Counted from the stretch's first letter, positions 10,644 to 22,857 are shown. The stretch: DNA of 64,000 bases from Serendipita indica DSM 11827 (GCA_910890315.1 CAJVGD010000002.1:806001-870000), one strand, 5' to 3'. The notes: generated by a model not told the origin, from the sequence alone. A program made the numbers and translations.

Positions 10644-13485
10644 TTACCTCAGCGCATCCGAGGCATCTTCTTTCAACTTTCCTAGCATTTTTTCCACCTC
10701 GCCTTTCTGAATGCCAAGGTCCATGAGAACCTCCGAGACGTACTCGTTGGCTTTTTCCGCAAGCAAGTGCCATGATGCACGCTCTTCTTCCGAGGAGAAT
10801 CTCTCCAGTACACAGAGTACCAGTAGAGTCATCCAGACAGTCTCCCTCTCTGGTCCAGTCAGCACCTCGAGTGTGTTAGGGGTTGAGGGAATGGCTTTTC
10901 GAGATAGAAGCAGTTGTATAGTTACAGGATCACTCTTGAATGACCCGTCAAACTCTTGAGATCGCGCAATAGTCGCGATAGTGAGGGGAGCTGGCATCGG
11001 CGCAGGTGGGACCTTTATATGTTCAACACCTCTCGTTGTAGATGCCAAGCCTTTCGATTGAACCATCGGCGAGGAAATTGAAGCTGGGGCCGGAGAGGCT
11101 AAGACATTTGAACTCCTGGATGTCGGTTGGAACACAGGCGGGGATATTGGGGCCCCAGGCGGTGGTGGCATTGAGGAACCTAGGTTCGGTACCGAAGACA
11201 ACGAAGGTGCCAGCATCCTAGGTAAGGACATTTGGTCATCGTAGCTGGTCGGGCCATAAGACGCGACGGGCTCGTCATCGTCAAACAGGCCGAAACCCAT
11301 ATCATTGTCCGATTCTTCCATCTCATACTCCTCAGACACCTCGGAAGCCATAGTCACAGACTCGTAGTCGATAAAGATTGTGTCATCCACACGTTCCTGC
11401 TGCAAATTTCCGTCCGAAGCGGAGTCCAAGGTCGTAAGAGTTGTATCCTCGGAGACGGCAATAAACGAAGTGGCAGAAGTTGCGAGAGAGTATTTGACCC
11501 CGAGCCGAACGACCTCGTCTCGAGTATCGGCTATGGTCTCTTTGTCCTCGAGCTCTTCAATGATCGCTCTTGCGGCAAGAGTGTGGATAAAATCGTTGCG
11601 GAGTGCGTTCGAGGCATGGGCCTCTGTGATCTGAACTAGCACCTCCAGGGCAACATCTTGACCGAGGATATCCCCCTTGAGCCTGATGTGCGAAATAGAC
11701 GGCTCGGTCGAACCTCGAGGAGTAATGGCAAAGACGCTGCATCGGAATCCCGGATACATGGGCACGCTGAGCTTGTCAAGGCTGGGTGCCTGCATGATTC
11801 GAGAGGTCTCGCCTTCGGAAGTGCTCTTTCCATCGATGAGCTCAAAGTGTTCTTCACGACCCCAATCGATGGAAATGTTGTCCAAGACGCCACCGCGTGC
11901 AGCTCGAAGCAAATTGACGAGCTTGGCATCAGGTTTTTCGTTTGACTGGGGAATAAACACGATTAGAATAACCCCTCCCCGAACAAAGCACGTACCCCGA
12001 CAAAGACTGCAACACCTAGACCGGCACGAGCCATGGCCTCGCAGGTACTGACAGCCACACTATCGCCTACCCCTAGGACAAATGTTCTCAAGAGATGGCC
12101 CTCTTTGCGTGACTGATCTGTCGCTGCCTTAACTGTACTAGTGACACCTCGTAGATCCCAAGAGTCGCCTATTGCTTGTCAGAGTATGTCCTAGGTTTGG
12201 ATTGCCATTCGTACCATCAGTCAGGACAAACACCGCAGTCGAAGGTGGGTGATCTGGGTGGGAACGAGACTTGCTCCCATACGCTGCTCGCAGCGCGCTT
12301 TGAAGCTCCGTACCCCCAAAGTCGGCACTGAAACCTTCGACCGCTGCGCTAGCCTCTGCTACACTTTCAGAGCTGTACTCTCGAGAGTTGTCCCAAAGCT
12401 TTTTGTGACTGCTTCCAAACGAGATGATATTAAAAGTCGTTTTCTTTCTCGGCAGAGATCGTAGCATGATCTGTAGTGCATTCTTGACAGACTCGATGCG
12501 GCTTCCTTCCATGCTCCCACTCCGGTCAACGAGAAATGTATATTCTGTGTGATGTGAGTCGAGAGAATACTTGTACGGCAGGGCTCACCTTGACTTTGAA
12601 CCGACGGTAGATCAAACTTGGGCACCAATGTAAGCGCAAAGGCATTTGTTTCCTCGCTTTTCCGCTCCAGGGTGCAGCGAGGACGGTCCAGATTCTGAAC
12701 AGCGATTACGACGACAATGTCTTGCTTCAATGTCGTCGAATCATTAAAGGAGACGGTGGCGACGTTGGGTGTCGTACCATTGGACCCTCCTAGCGAGACC
12801 GAGAGAGGGTGTGTCGGTGAGCTGATTGCAGTGATAGGGGCCGTCATTTGGATGTCTACCGTGAGCGCGAATGTATTCTCTGAATTATATCCAGGAATGT
12901 CGACAGGTAGCTCGCCATATCGCTCGGCAATTGTTGTCGGAATGGTAAGGCGAAGATCATTGGGAGACTCTCCGTTACTCGGGATGATGGATATGAACGA
13001 GATGCTGTTCCTTGTCAGCAAGGCTTCCAGAATGGGCTCGAGAATCTCACTGCACTGCTACACGTTGGGAAGGTTTGATATTGCCCAGAGACACGCGGAA
13101 TACTGGACTGTTGTCAGAAGAGCTCGAGACTCGTAGATATCGTACCATCTGCATGAGCTTTCTCGAGCAAACCTGCAGTCCTTCCTTGAGAGACGGCCTT
13201 TTGATACTCTTGCTTGGCTTGCTCCTTTTCTTTTACGACTCCATTGATGACCTTGGTACCGTCGATGATCGCCTTGAAACCACAGACTGCTGCTGAGGGA
13301 GGGAGCGGAAAGACGTAGGCAATGTCAAGGACCGGGTTGGAATCTGCAGAGTAGTACTCTTGGACGAGCTCGGCGCTGGTATACACGTCGGCGACGCGAT
13401 AGGTGCAGGTCGCTTTTACGAGCGGATAGTTTGCAAGCGCATCCTTCAGGACGGGGATCAAGCCACAGATGACCTTGGAGCTCAT
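10644..13485 (-). CDS. VIT and von Willebrand factor A domain protein
   Basis: The N-terminus (start 13485) is a VIT domain: MSSKVICGLIPVLKDAL, LVKATCTYRVADVYTSAELV, YVFPLPPSAAVCGFKAIIDG, then KEKEQAKQEYQKAVSQG. A linker region leads to a VWA domain with a complete MIDAS start (DRSGSM followed by EGSRIESVKNALQIMLRSL, FNIISFGS, FGGTELQSAL, FVLTDG). The C-terminal third is S/P-rich with poly-Pro and acidic stretches. A helical tail (ASWHLLAEKANEYVSEVL) ends at 10644. VIT+VWA proteins are typically secreted or cytoplasmic adhesion or scaffold proteins; no signal peptide is visible here, so an intracellular role is more likely. It is close in layout to animal VWA5A and to many fungal homologs of unknown function. 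Confidence 0.85.
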
Positions 13486-14023
13486 GGCAATGGTTTGTCA
13501 AGTCTTGAAGCTGTGTAGAGGATGTGTGTCAGTGACTTTATAGCCAGGTTTGAGGGCACTGACTTGGAGGTGTGCGTCTCTTGGTGCGCTTCCGAAAGGC
13601 GCCTTCTGTTGATCAGATAAGCATACTTGCTCCTGTCAAGAAAGGCAATTCGGACATTAGGACAATTCCAGGAAATTAGGTACCTTATTGAAGCCCGTTG
13701 AATGAAAACGGGATTGCTGTCGAAACGTGCAGAGGAGGCGGCATTTGCTTGTCGTGTTCAAAGATCAAATCCCGGCTGTTGCCCATTACATAGTCCAGCC
13801 TCTCTGTGAGCCATCACCGAAACAGGCCGCAGTGCTGGTTGAATGCAGAGCTTTAGTCTTGACGCAACTTGATCCCCTCCCAGATTCTCCAAAGGACCAG
13901 CAGCTTATAGATGAACAACTGGGACAGCGACGATGAGCTCGGAGAAGACGGTCTGGGCATTCTAGCGCTCTCTATGCTCCCAACAATACCTGGAGCAGTC
14001 GTGAGGACATCTGCCACCCTGAC
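13486..14023. other. Divergent intergenic region
   Basis: About 540 bases lie between the VIT/VWA start (minus) and the MATH-RBR gene (plus). An ATG at 13911 opens a 64-codon frame, but it is not the frame of the downstream domain; it may be leader sequence or an upstream exon. I see nothing else here. Confidence 0.4.
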
Positions 14024-15943
14024 ATGGAGAGTTACGTGGGCCAGCATTTCTGGGAGTATCAGAAGTCCTGCTTTTACGTGCCCAGAAGTCCCTACAAAAT
14101 GGTGAGTTAATTCGAATGCTGACGGGAAGAAGACGGGTTGACCTACGGGCAGGCGGCTTGTGCTCTATCCCCGCAATGGGCCCGGTTCTACATCAACAGA
14201 CTCGGTGTCCATCTTCGTCGATAGAGGAGATTATGGAAAGACGACTAGTCTCCCTGCCTTGTGCGTCCAGTTTTGCATCGTCGTCTCACAGCCGGGGAAC
14301 CCCTTCAACTTTATTGGTCAAGACATGGCAAAGCGAATGGAATCAGGAGAATTATTATGTGGGTTCACTCGATTCTGTTCAGAGGATCAAATCGTCGACT
14401 CGCCCTACGCCGGTGGCCAACCGATCCTCAGCCGTGGGGATGTCGACATTACAGTGGTATTACGCATCATGTACGACCTCAGGGGTAACCTATGGTCAAA
14501 GTGAGCTTTTCAATAGTCGCATCATCCCTAACTAAACCACTGTCTAGTGGTGTCCCGGCAGCGCTCACGAAGGAGGCAGAGATCATCGAGCAGCAGAAGC
14601 AACAACCAGCTCCTAACCCGACACCTTCTACCTCTCACGCCACGTCTCCTAGGGCATCAACATCCCGTGGCACGTCCTCTCCAGTAGCATCCACCTCTCG
14701 GGCCGCGGAACAGAAAACACAAGTCGTCGAGCCAGAAACACCGAAGCCAAAGCCGTTGCCTCCTTCTAGAGCGGCCTATCCAGGTGAAGAGTGCATGATA
14801 TGCGCCGACGAGCCTCTCCTTTTCCCCACCAAACCGCCAACGTCTTTATGCACTCACGAGGCACGCATATGCCTACCATGCCTTCAGAACCACATATCTA
14901 ATGAGATGAGTACCAAAGGAGCCGTAAGGGCAATCGTGTGCCCTGCGCCAGAATGTATCATGTTGATGGATTACGACGACCTCCGGTACTGGGCAGACGA
15001 GAATACCTTTAGGAAGTATGATCGAATGCTTGCAAGAATGGCACTTGGCGTCGAAGAAAATTTCGTCCTATGCACCAATGCCGCTTGCGACGCGGGTCAG
15101 ATTCATTCGGAAGGCGGTACGTTTCTGCACTACTGTGCGTCAATCAAACCAACGCATCAACAGCGAATGCTCCAATCGTGACTTGCTACGTCTGTCATCA
15201 TAAAACCTGTTTCTTGCACCAGGTATGTGACCCATCTCCGGTGTTCTGATGTTAACAAAATATAGGTGGCGTGGCACGAAGGTCTATCATGCGAAGAATA
15301 CGACGAAGAGCAAAGGATAAAAATGGGTATGGCAACTACGAAGGAGTATCTGAAGAGGTTTACCAAAGCCTGTCCCAACTGCAAAAAGCCGGTGGGTCGG
15401 ACCCTCTACCTGTTTTGACGCCATTGACGCATTTCAAAGCTGGAAAAGAGTGAAGGCTGTGATGCAATGTTTTGCAAACCACCAGCGGGCTGCGGGCATA
15501 GATTGTGAGTTCCAAACTATCATCATCCTCTCATTCATTCGGAACACAGTTGCTGGCTATGCTTAGCTCCATACGATATTATATTACGAGACGGGAATCA
15601 CCGCCACTATTCGAGCTGCAAGTACTATGCTCCCTTTGGCAACGAAGTCCCTCCTTCGCGTGCAGCCTCCCCACCTCCGGCTCCAGCAAGCGACGTCGAG
15701 GATGCAGCGCAAGACGCCGCAGAGGATCCACCGGATGATTCATTCTATGATACTCCGGATTTCGACTTTACTCCTGCCCCATCAGTCATGCTATCAGCGC
15801 CAACAACCTCTACCTGGGCTGGAACAAGCGCCACGCTTGCATACACCCCCAGAAAGGGACATGTCGCGTCTCCTAGCTATGCAAGCTACTCGACAAATGC
15901 CAAGAAGGGGAAGAAGTGGTATCATTTCTGGAAAGAAACATGA
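14024..15943 (+). CDS. RING-IBR-RING (RBR) ubiquitin ligase with an N-terminal MATH-like domain
   Basis: A predicted RBR-type E3 ligase. The ATG at 14024 begins MESYVGQHFWEYQKSCFYV. After a 50-base intron, RLVLYPRNG, DSVSIFVD, VQFCIVVSQPGNP and CGFTRFCSEDQI then SRGDVDITVVLRI follow the strand pattern of a MATH/TRAF-C domain. A S/T/P/Q-rich linker follows. RING1 (ECMICADEP, CTHEARICLPC, VCPAPEC), the IBR (FVLCTNAACDAGQIHSEGG, VTCYVCHHKTC) and RING2 (ACPNCKKP, EKSEGCDAMFCKPPAGCG, CWLCLAPYD) come next. The RING2 catalytic cysteine position (EGC-D) is filled. The C-terminus is acidic then basic. Several introns are present. It lies directly upstream of a second RBR gene on the same strand. The MATH call is mine from motif spacing and needs a profile search. 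Confidence 0.8.
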
Positions 15944-16411
15944 CCTTTGGGGTGGCCTGGCCTGTTCCCTACTCGGCGACAGGCGAGGCTTTCATTAGGA
16001 CATTTGGACGTTGTATTCTATGTACCTAGAAACGTATAAGCACACTTTCGCCTTGGTAGCCGCGAGTCTGCTGGCTGCGGGGAGGCGCCCCTATAGACTT
16101 CCGGTAACTCTGGCGTTCACCGCGTTGACCAGCCGCGATGGGCGAGCTAGCTGAAGGCTATTCACGGCCCACATGACTATAACGGCCCCTTGGCAATGAC
16201 AATATTTGTATATTCCTTCTTGGACCTCCCCCACGCGTACAGTTCCCATGGATGAGAATCAAAAACTAAAGGGTCGAAAACAACAAGATGGTCTGAGTCC
16301 CTTGAGAAAATTTAAACGAAGGTGAGCCCGTCGTGGCCGCGCGCCTCTGTAAACCTCAACGAACGACCTAGGGAACGAGGCGAATGGAACATTCTGCACG
16401 GAAGCATTAGG
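15944..16411. other. Intergenic region between the two RBR genes
   Basis: About 470 bases lie between the two tandem RBR genes. No coding frame with support is seen, and no tRNA could be folded by eye. It should hold the terminator of the first gene and the promoter of the second. Confidence 0.4.
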
Positions 16412-17522
16412 ATGAACTCGGTGTCTCTGGACGAATTTGATAGATGGCATCGTCCGGAAGCCTCGACTTCGACTTCAGCGGTGCAAGTGGCAGTAATGGC
16501 TGCGGACCAATCACAGCCAGCAGACGTCTTTGTGGGATTGCAATCTGTTCAAGAGGATGTGACAAGGAGGGAGTGTACCGTGTGCCGAGAGAGCGATTTG
16601 GATGTGGCATTTGGCTCTAGCCCTCCAACCGACAGATGCCTGCATCAGCCAGAAGTCTGTATGGACTGTCTCTCACAGACACTCAGGACAGCCATCATGG
16701 GCGAGGGAAATGTCAAGACTCTGAGATGCCCGAGCGCGGAATGTAAGGAGCTCTTGGAGTACGATGAGGTTTACCGTTGGGCGGATCTGGCTACCCTTGA
16801 ACGGTCGGTTGATAACCCGAGTGTAGGCACTTGCTGATTACCGCTCAGATACGAGGAGCTACTCACTCAGGCCATGCTACGAGAAGAGGCGGGGTATGTG
16901 ACTTGCATCGATCCAGCCTGTGGCGCGAGTCAAGTCCACGGAGGAGAGAGTAATGCATATTCTCTCTGGAGATGATCACCTGGCTGACTATCATTAGACA
17001 TCTTCCCTATCGTGACCTGCTGGAAATGTGGAAAGCGCTCATGCTGGAAACATCGCGTTCCATGGGAAGACCACGAAGGATTCAACTGCCGGGAGTGGGA
17101 CACCAAAGACGAGCGCCGAGCTCAAGCAGAAGAACTCTCCCGCGAATGGGTCCAGGAACAAACAAAGCGATGCCCCGCACCTGGGTGCAATCGCCCTATT
17201 AAAAAGGAGGAAGGTGTGTGTTTATTTATAAACCTCGCTCGTCGCAATGCTAATAATCAGGTTGCGACCATATGACCTGCCGTCGTCCTGGTGGATGTGG
17301 CTTCGAGTTGTACGTCCTCACCTTCCAGGCTTTCTTTTGACCTTGGGCTGACCATAACGAAGTTGCTGGGTTTGCCTTGCTCCGTATGAGCCGATTAGGG
17401 AGTTTGGTTGCGAAAAGCACGAGCCGTTTTGTCGATACTATACGGGTGCTCCCCCGGCAATCATTGGTACCACTCGCGCTCGTCCTCGATGGCAATTTTG
17501 GAGGAGAGACTATGGTGCATAG
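16412..17522 (+). CDS. RING-IBR-RING (RBR) ubiquitin ligase, second copy
   Basis: A compact RBR E3 ligase. The start is placed at 16412 (MNSVSLDEFDRWHRPEAS); an in-frame ATG at 16322 is also available. RING1 is ECTVCRESDLDVAFG, CLHQPEVCMDCLSQTL, LRCPSAECKELL. The IBR has YVTCIDPACGASQVHGGES and VTCWKCGKRSCWKH. RING2 has RCPAPGCNRPIKKEEGCDHM, TCRRPGGCGFEF and CWVCLAPYEP, with the catalytic cysteine present in EGCDHM. The protein ends QFWRRDYGA at the stop at 17520. Introns fall at about 16803-16848, 16949-16997, 17214-17262 and around 17310-17362. RING2 and the LAPY motif are very like those of the gene upstream, so the two are probably an old tandem duplication. This copy lacks the MATH-like part. 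Confidence 0.85.
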
Positions 17523-17624
17523 ACTTTGTTCAGAGAACGAGTTTTATATGGACGCTGCTTGCACTGTATTTGCAAGGTTGTTTATGTTCTAGTCTGAAGA
17601 CTGTAACCTTCTTTTGTCAAATAT

Positions 17625-18575
17625 CTACTTGTCTGCAGTAGGTGCATCCTCAAGCGGTGGCGGACCATCATCGCCGTCCGACGAGTCGTCATCCGCTTCG
17701 CCAGATCCTTCATCAGCCTTGCCTTCGCGATCCTTACGAATGTCGGCAAGCATCTGTCAAGTGTGTCAGTAGATTCATGGACACATACCACACCAACGTA
17801 CCTTTTCAAAGTCGACGTTGTCGTAATTGCCAGCCATGCTACCACCGCCCATGCCTCCCATCCCAGGAAGACCGCCCATTCCACCCATTCCACCCATTCC
17901 ATTCCGCCCATTCCTGGCATGCCTCCCATTCCACCCATACCGCCCATGCCACCCATCGGGTCAAAGTCGTCCTCCTCGACGGGTTTAGCCTCATCCTGTT
18001 CATCTTCATCGACCCATTTGCTGAAATTGGTCTTTACAAACTGAAGTCTTGGGCCCTTGTAGAGTTTTGTCCAGTACTCAGCCTTGTGCTCCTTCTTGCG
18101 GAGAACGAGATCGAGCGCGCGCAAGTTTAGTCTTCGGGAGGATTCCTGTAGGTATTATATCTAAGAAGCTTGCTGCCAAACAGTGGACAAAACGTACGGC
18201 AGGATCAATCTCTTCGAAGAATTCGATGGAGAACGCATAATCCTTCTCCTCCAAACCTTTACTAGCACTAGAGAGGATGTCAGTATGAATAGATGGCTGA
18301 TCTAGACGAATCTTACTTTCCCGCTTTTGCTTTAAAGTCGAGTGTAGTCGATGTGAGTTCGCATTTCAAGGTCGATTCGATAATGTCTGGTAGATTGATG
18401 GTAAGATATATGACGTTCTATCGAGTAGTTTGTCAGTAAAATGACTCTTTTCAAGCAGACAACGCCTGTGGCGAGACTCTCGGGGACCATCTCCTCCATC
18501 GACGCGCGTTCGCACCTTTTTAGGATCGGATGCGCTACTCCTTTGCGCCCATAGAACCTCTGGATGTGTCGACAT
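17625..18575 (-). CDS. SBA1: Hsp90 co-chaperone p23 / Sba1 family
   Basis: A CS-domain co-chaperone that binds the closed N-terminal dimer of Hsp90. The start at 18575 gives MSTHPEVLWAQRSSASDPKK. Next exons give NVIYLTINLPDI, LKCELTSTTLDFKAKAG, DYAFSIEFFEEIDPA and LNLRALDLVLRKKEHKAEYW. The p23 signature follows (W-x-K-L-Y-K, then FVKTNFSKWVDEDEQDEA). An acidic region leads into a Gly-Met repeat (MGGMGGMGG type), then MAGNYDNVDFEK and an acidic tail ending LEDAPTADK. Near 17898 the repeat changes reading frame by one base; the coding on each side is good but does not join in frame, and no intron I can see repairs it. This may be a sequencing slip in a simple repeat or a real allele. Confidence 0.85.
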
Positions 18576-18871
18576 GATACTGGGAGTGATTTGAGAAAGC
18601 GTGACGCGCGATGGAATGTCGCGGAAACCAAGTTTGAAGTGGCGCTCGGTCAACTCGCGGGACCATTGTCCACGTTCATTTACGTGGATTAAGACGGGTT
18701 CTAATGTTTGGCAACGGTTGCAAGAGTTCTCACTAGACAGTGGAGGGATCTTGCAAGAGGTTTCTCTTTAACGCACATATGATCTAGTTGAACTATATAA
18801 TGATGTAAGAAACGCGTTTGGAGACTCATCAAAACTTGGTGACAGTGGTCAAATACCGTTTGGTTTCGACC
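18576..18871. promoter_or_regulatory. Divergent promoter region
   Basis: About 296 bases separate the p23 start (minus) from the mitochondrial-type gene (plus). An AT-rich element (aactatataatgatg) at about 18791-18805 lies about 70 bases before the plus-strand ATG and could serve as its core promoter. Confidence 0.35.
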
Positions 18872-20558
18872 ATGTCGCTCGTCGCGCTGCAGCAGTTGTG
18901 CGCGCGTGTACAAGCCCAAAGTGTATCAAAATCAGCACTAAGGACATTTACATACTGTACAAATACCAGAAATGGCATCTGCAGGGCTCGACTCCCATAT
19001 TCAAACTCCTCTCGACATCTTCATGCGTCCGTGCCACGTCCAGCAAACATGGAAAAGATCAAAGCGAGACAAAAAGCATATGTGGAATCGGTTGGGGAGA
19101 GACAAAGGCTCCTCGGTACCTCCAAGGGCCGACGGTCATTGGACTCAAAATTGTCGTACAAGCAATGCAAGAGATGGGCGAGCCGATGCATGGACAGTAT
19201 GTTTATATTCACTCAACGAGCTTCTGTAATAAGAAACGTGCTAAGGTTGCGTTAGCGATATTTTCAACTACATTCATAACAACGGACTCGGGAAAGAGTT
19301 CAGAATACCTCCAGCGAGGCCGCTACCGTCAAACATGGGACGAGGTAGTCTCTTCAAATCCCAGCCACCTGAACCAAGTCATCCTGAGCATCCCGTGCGT
19401 TCACACAGGTCGGTAGACTCCCTTGCTCGGGGAGAAACGTCGTTAACTTGGGGGTAGATATATGAAGACTGTCCTTCTCAATGAATTGGAAGTTCATGGG
19501 CGTGTACGAAAGGTTCACATTGAAACCGACATTGATCCCGCGAACCCACCAGATCCAAACAGGACGCACATTAAAGGCAACAAGGTGGTTCTGCTTGTCA
19601 TTTCTTCGATCATCCTGACATTATTGATAGATTCATGAATGGAGATGGGAGTTGGTAGCTCCAAATGATGGTCAGATTCCCTGGGAGGAGCAAGAGAACA
19701 TTGAAATGCGCAAGGCCGACAGACTATGGCTGGAGAGCATGAAGCGGCTTCAAGGCAACCAAGATTCTGCAGAGATGTTCGCCACAAGTATCGGAGGCTC
19801 TCAAACGCAAGAACCAGGCTTTGCACACACCTCCAAGAGCGGTACAGCGAACGGGGAGCTCTTCGGATGGGAAGGCGGGGAAGATCTGACCAAGCGAACT
19901 AGGAAGATATTGGGTACGGATTCAGAACAAGTCGCTGACTTGAGGTATGGAAACCGCCTCGCGGCACGGTGGCGTGAGATAACGACGCGGGGGCCCAACT
20001 TTCCACGACGTGGGGAAGCGAAAGGCGACTCTAGGTCGTACTGGAAGGACCCCGACGAGTCACAGAGACGGGAAGAGCATAGAATGATGTTCAACACCAA
20101 ACCATTCATGTTGAACTACAATCCAGAATTGTTCAAGGATGGAGCACGGCCAGGATTTAACAAGGACGAGCCAGCATATCGCCAAAGTCGACAAGGCAAG
20201 AACGACATTCCTATTGCACTGCGCGATCCGCGGGCACGTCTATCTGGATTCAACTATGGATTACCCAAGCAGAAGCGCCTTCTCGCGGCGGCGAATGCAA
20301 GAGGCTATGATCAACCAGAGTGGACAGGTTTGTCTTCTACTTTGGACCGTACTCACTTGTGTTGACTGTTGTAATATAGATCAACCACCACGAGACATCA
20401 CTCATCTCTCGCGACGGCGCCAACGAACAAGACAAAAACAGACTCAGGAGATGGCCAAAGAGTTTGTCGCGCAGGATAGATACGAGCGTCGAATGGCAGC
20501 CCAGGCGGCAAGACTGCCCACCAAGAAATCGGCGACACTGGAAGAGTCTGCGACATAA
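18872..20558 (+). CDS. Predicted mitochondrial protein of unknown function
   Basis: The ATG at 18872 (MSLVALQQLCARVQAQSVSK) opens a basic, Ser/Arg-rich N-terminus (LPYSNSSRHLHASVPRPANM) typical of a matrix-targeting presequence. Downstream exons include DIFNYIHNNGLGKEFRIPP, VLLNELEVHGRVRKVHIETD, then the longest exon with WLESMKRLQGNQDSAEMFA, LFGWEGGEDLTKRTRKI, YWKDPDESQRREEHRMMFN and LDSGFNYG-like LSGFNYGLPKQKRLL. It ends in a very basic coiled segment (SRRRQRTRQKQTQEMAKEF) and stops at 20556. Four or five introns are present, and the boundaries at 19190-19250 and 19560-19650 are uncertain. I do not recognise the family. A mitochondrial translation or assembly protein would fit the basic character, but that is inference. 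Confidence 0.6.
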
Positions 20559-20669
20559 TGTGTTTTGCTCTACGTTATAATCGCACCGTTCGAGTACTTT
20601 ATTCCGCATAAAACGTACAATTCATTGTTTCCTCACAAAACCATCGCTTGTTTCAATACGGACATTGGA

Positions 20670-22857
20670 TCATGGAGCCTCTTTGTGAACCGTACCCAAC
20701 TTTTGTTCGGCCTCTTCGACGTTGAGAATTCTCCCAGAGTCATCCATGCGTGCAATCACTTCATCTTCCAGATCAGCTGTAATGATATAAGATGCAGCCC
20801 GTCTAGTGTTGTGGCGTACTCACTGTGGTTCTTGACTCGAAGATGAAGCATGGGCAAAGCGAAGACCAAACCAGCCGCGAGAAGTACCCAAGTCGAGATG
20901 AACAGGTTCATGTACGCTGATGACCATGTATCAGTACGCTCCCATACACGATGAGACACTGATACTTACGAACTTTCAGCCCATCGGCTCGCCAGGCAAC
21001 GGCCCCTCCGGCGCTCTGTATGGATTTGTAGAGGCCAGTGAAGTAGGCGAGCTTGGCAGGATCGTTAGACATAGCCCCCATCATCCAGTAAACTAGCAGA
21101 GCTTAGTCCCAAGACACAGCATGGACGACTATTTCTTACTGGCTGTCTGCCACATCGAGTCCAAGAGCCCACAGAAGATGTAAAGCCAGACACGAGCAGG
21201 GTAGCCTTTATCGTGTATATTGATATGTTGGAAATCTTTGCCTCTGTCTGTTCGCGTGTATAGTCCCTGTGGACGTCAAGACAAAGTTTTGCAGAACACG
21301 GAAAACTCACTTCTGATAGAAGTATGCCCAGATGTGAACGACAAAGACCATGACCGTGAGTATCCCCCACCCAAGGAATGCTCGCATACGACGACTCATG
21401 TTCTTTGAATCCAAGAGGACGCCAATAATAACGGAACCCAAGATTTGAGAAAGCCAGTAAACGAAATTGTTTACCGAACGCGCACCAACTAGCCAATTGA
21501 TGAACACTACCAGGGCAATCAGAATTTACCAAGCTTACTGTCGAACAATGCGGCGTTGTACGCTGAACAAGAATGAGAAGAGGTAGTAAATGAGAGGTAT
21601 ATGCTCACCGTTGAACTGCCAAGTATCTAACAACCAGTCAGTAGAAGCAAACGCCAGGTTCAGTATACGCACAAAACCAGTTCTAGATATATGTCAGTGA
21701 CTATAGAAGAGTGACTAGAGGGAGACTCACAGAAGCCCAGAACATTGGCAGCCTGTAAACATGGCGTCGTTAGTAGCAGTTGCCCAGGTTCAGGTATTGC
21801 TCACAGCAAGACGATGAGAGGGTCCTTATAAAGGGCATAGAAGAGGCTCGTGAATTCCACCTTCCAAGATGGGTTTCGACTTATGGTGACCCTGGAACCG
21901 TCTGTGCGGTACATTTTGTCGGTAGGTACCATGAACAGAGGGATGATTGCTCCAATTAGGGTCAGGACCAAGAACCCGATGTATGTCGGGGTTCCGACTG
22001 CCGATGCTCTAGAGTTGATGTTCTGTCCAAGTGCCACTGCAGCGCCTACAACGGCACCTAGATTGAACAGACTCCAGCAGATGGAGATATATAGACCCTT
22101 TTGGGATTCCTGCGAGCCTTGAGGAAAGGGTCCAGGAGGTCAATTGGTACGAACCGTTGGTAGCGACAAAATGATGGCTCCATGAGCGGTCCAGATGAGA
22201 CCGGCACAGATTCCGAGAATAGCTCCGGCGGTAATGACAAACGGCCCGGCATTTGAATGAATTTCCATTGCCCTATGAACAAAGTTAATGAGAAATGTAC
22301 CGCAATTGGATGGGTCGTACAAGTAGCTCGCGATGTAAAGAGAATAGCCCAAGGAGCCAATGAAAAGGGTCAGACGGCTCCCAAGTTTATTGTTGATGGA
22401 TCTAAGAACGGGTCACGCGGATGATACGAAGCGAATGCAAGGACGTACCCGGCAAAGAAGGCTGTGAACGCGAATGTCGCATACAGGGTGGAATTTGCAT
22501 TTGCACTCGTTTGTGAATCGACTTGGCCACCAGCTCCAAGTCCTAAAGAAATTTAATAAAGCGCTAAACTTTGAAATGAAGCTGCATTTACCATTGAGCG
22601 CTGCAGAGGATCAATGAATTTGTCAGCCGTGTGCAAGTCTTACTTACCGTTGAACATCCCAGGTGTCCTCAAGAATGGTAAGTACAGTAAACATGCTCGT
22701 CAGTATCTGCTCACATGAAGAGGACGAGACCGAGCAAGACGACCTGGGTCAGAGGATGATAGTAGATTCTTGCGGCCCCAGTCCTCTGAGGAGCAGCGTC
22801 GTGGACATGATGCTGGTCATGCTCGCTTTCGCTGGAACGGCCACCCTTCTCAGACAT
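20670..22857 (-). CDS. UNC93-like major facilitator superfamily membrane protein
   Basis: A polytopic MFS protein of the UNC93-like fungal group, probable solute transporter or channel regulator. Start at 22857 (MSEKGGRSSESEHDQHHVHD), followed by YYHPLTQVVLLGLVLFM and, after an intron, PGMFN. Then LGAGGQVDSQTSANANST, YATFAFTAFFAG and INNKLGSRLTLFIGSLGYSL. Next come ITAGAILGICAGLIWTAHGA, SQKGLYISICWSLFNLGAVV, SWKVEFTSLFYALYKDPL and FVYWLSQILGSVIIGVLLD. It ends with a soluble tail DDSGRILNVEEAEQKLG (stop at 20670). The G-x-PGMFN and GLGAGGQ motifs are typical of fungal UNC93-like proteins. The gene is cut by about twelve small introns, some exons being only 10-40 bases. The substrate is unknown. 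Confidence 0.85.

Noticed and set aside
13911-14105. ATG at 13911 as start of the MATH-RBR gene
   Set aside because: Its frame does not lead into the MATH-like domain, and no suitable intron links them. The ATG at 14024 is in the right frame and fits the domain start.
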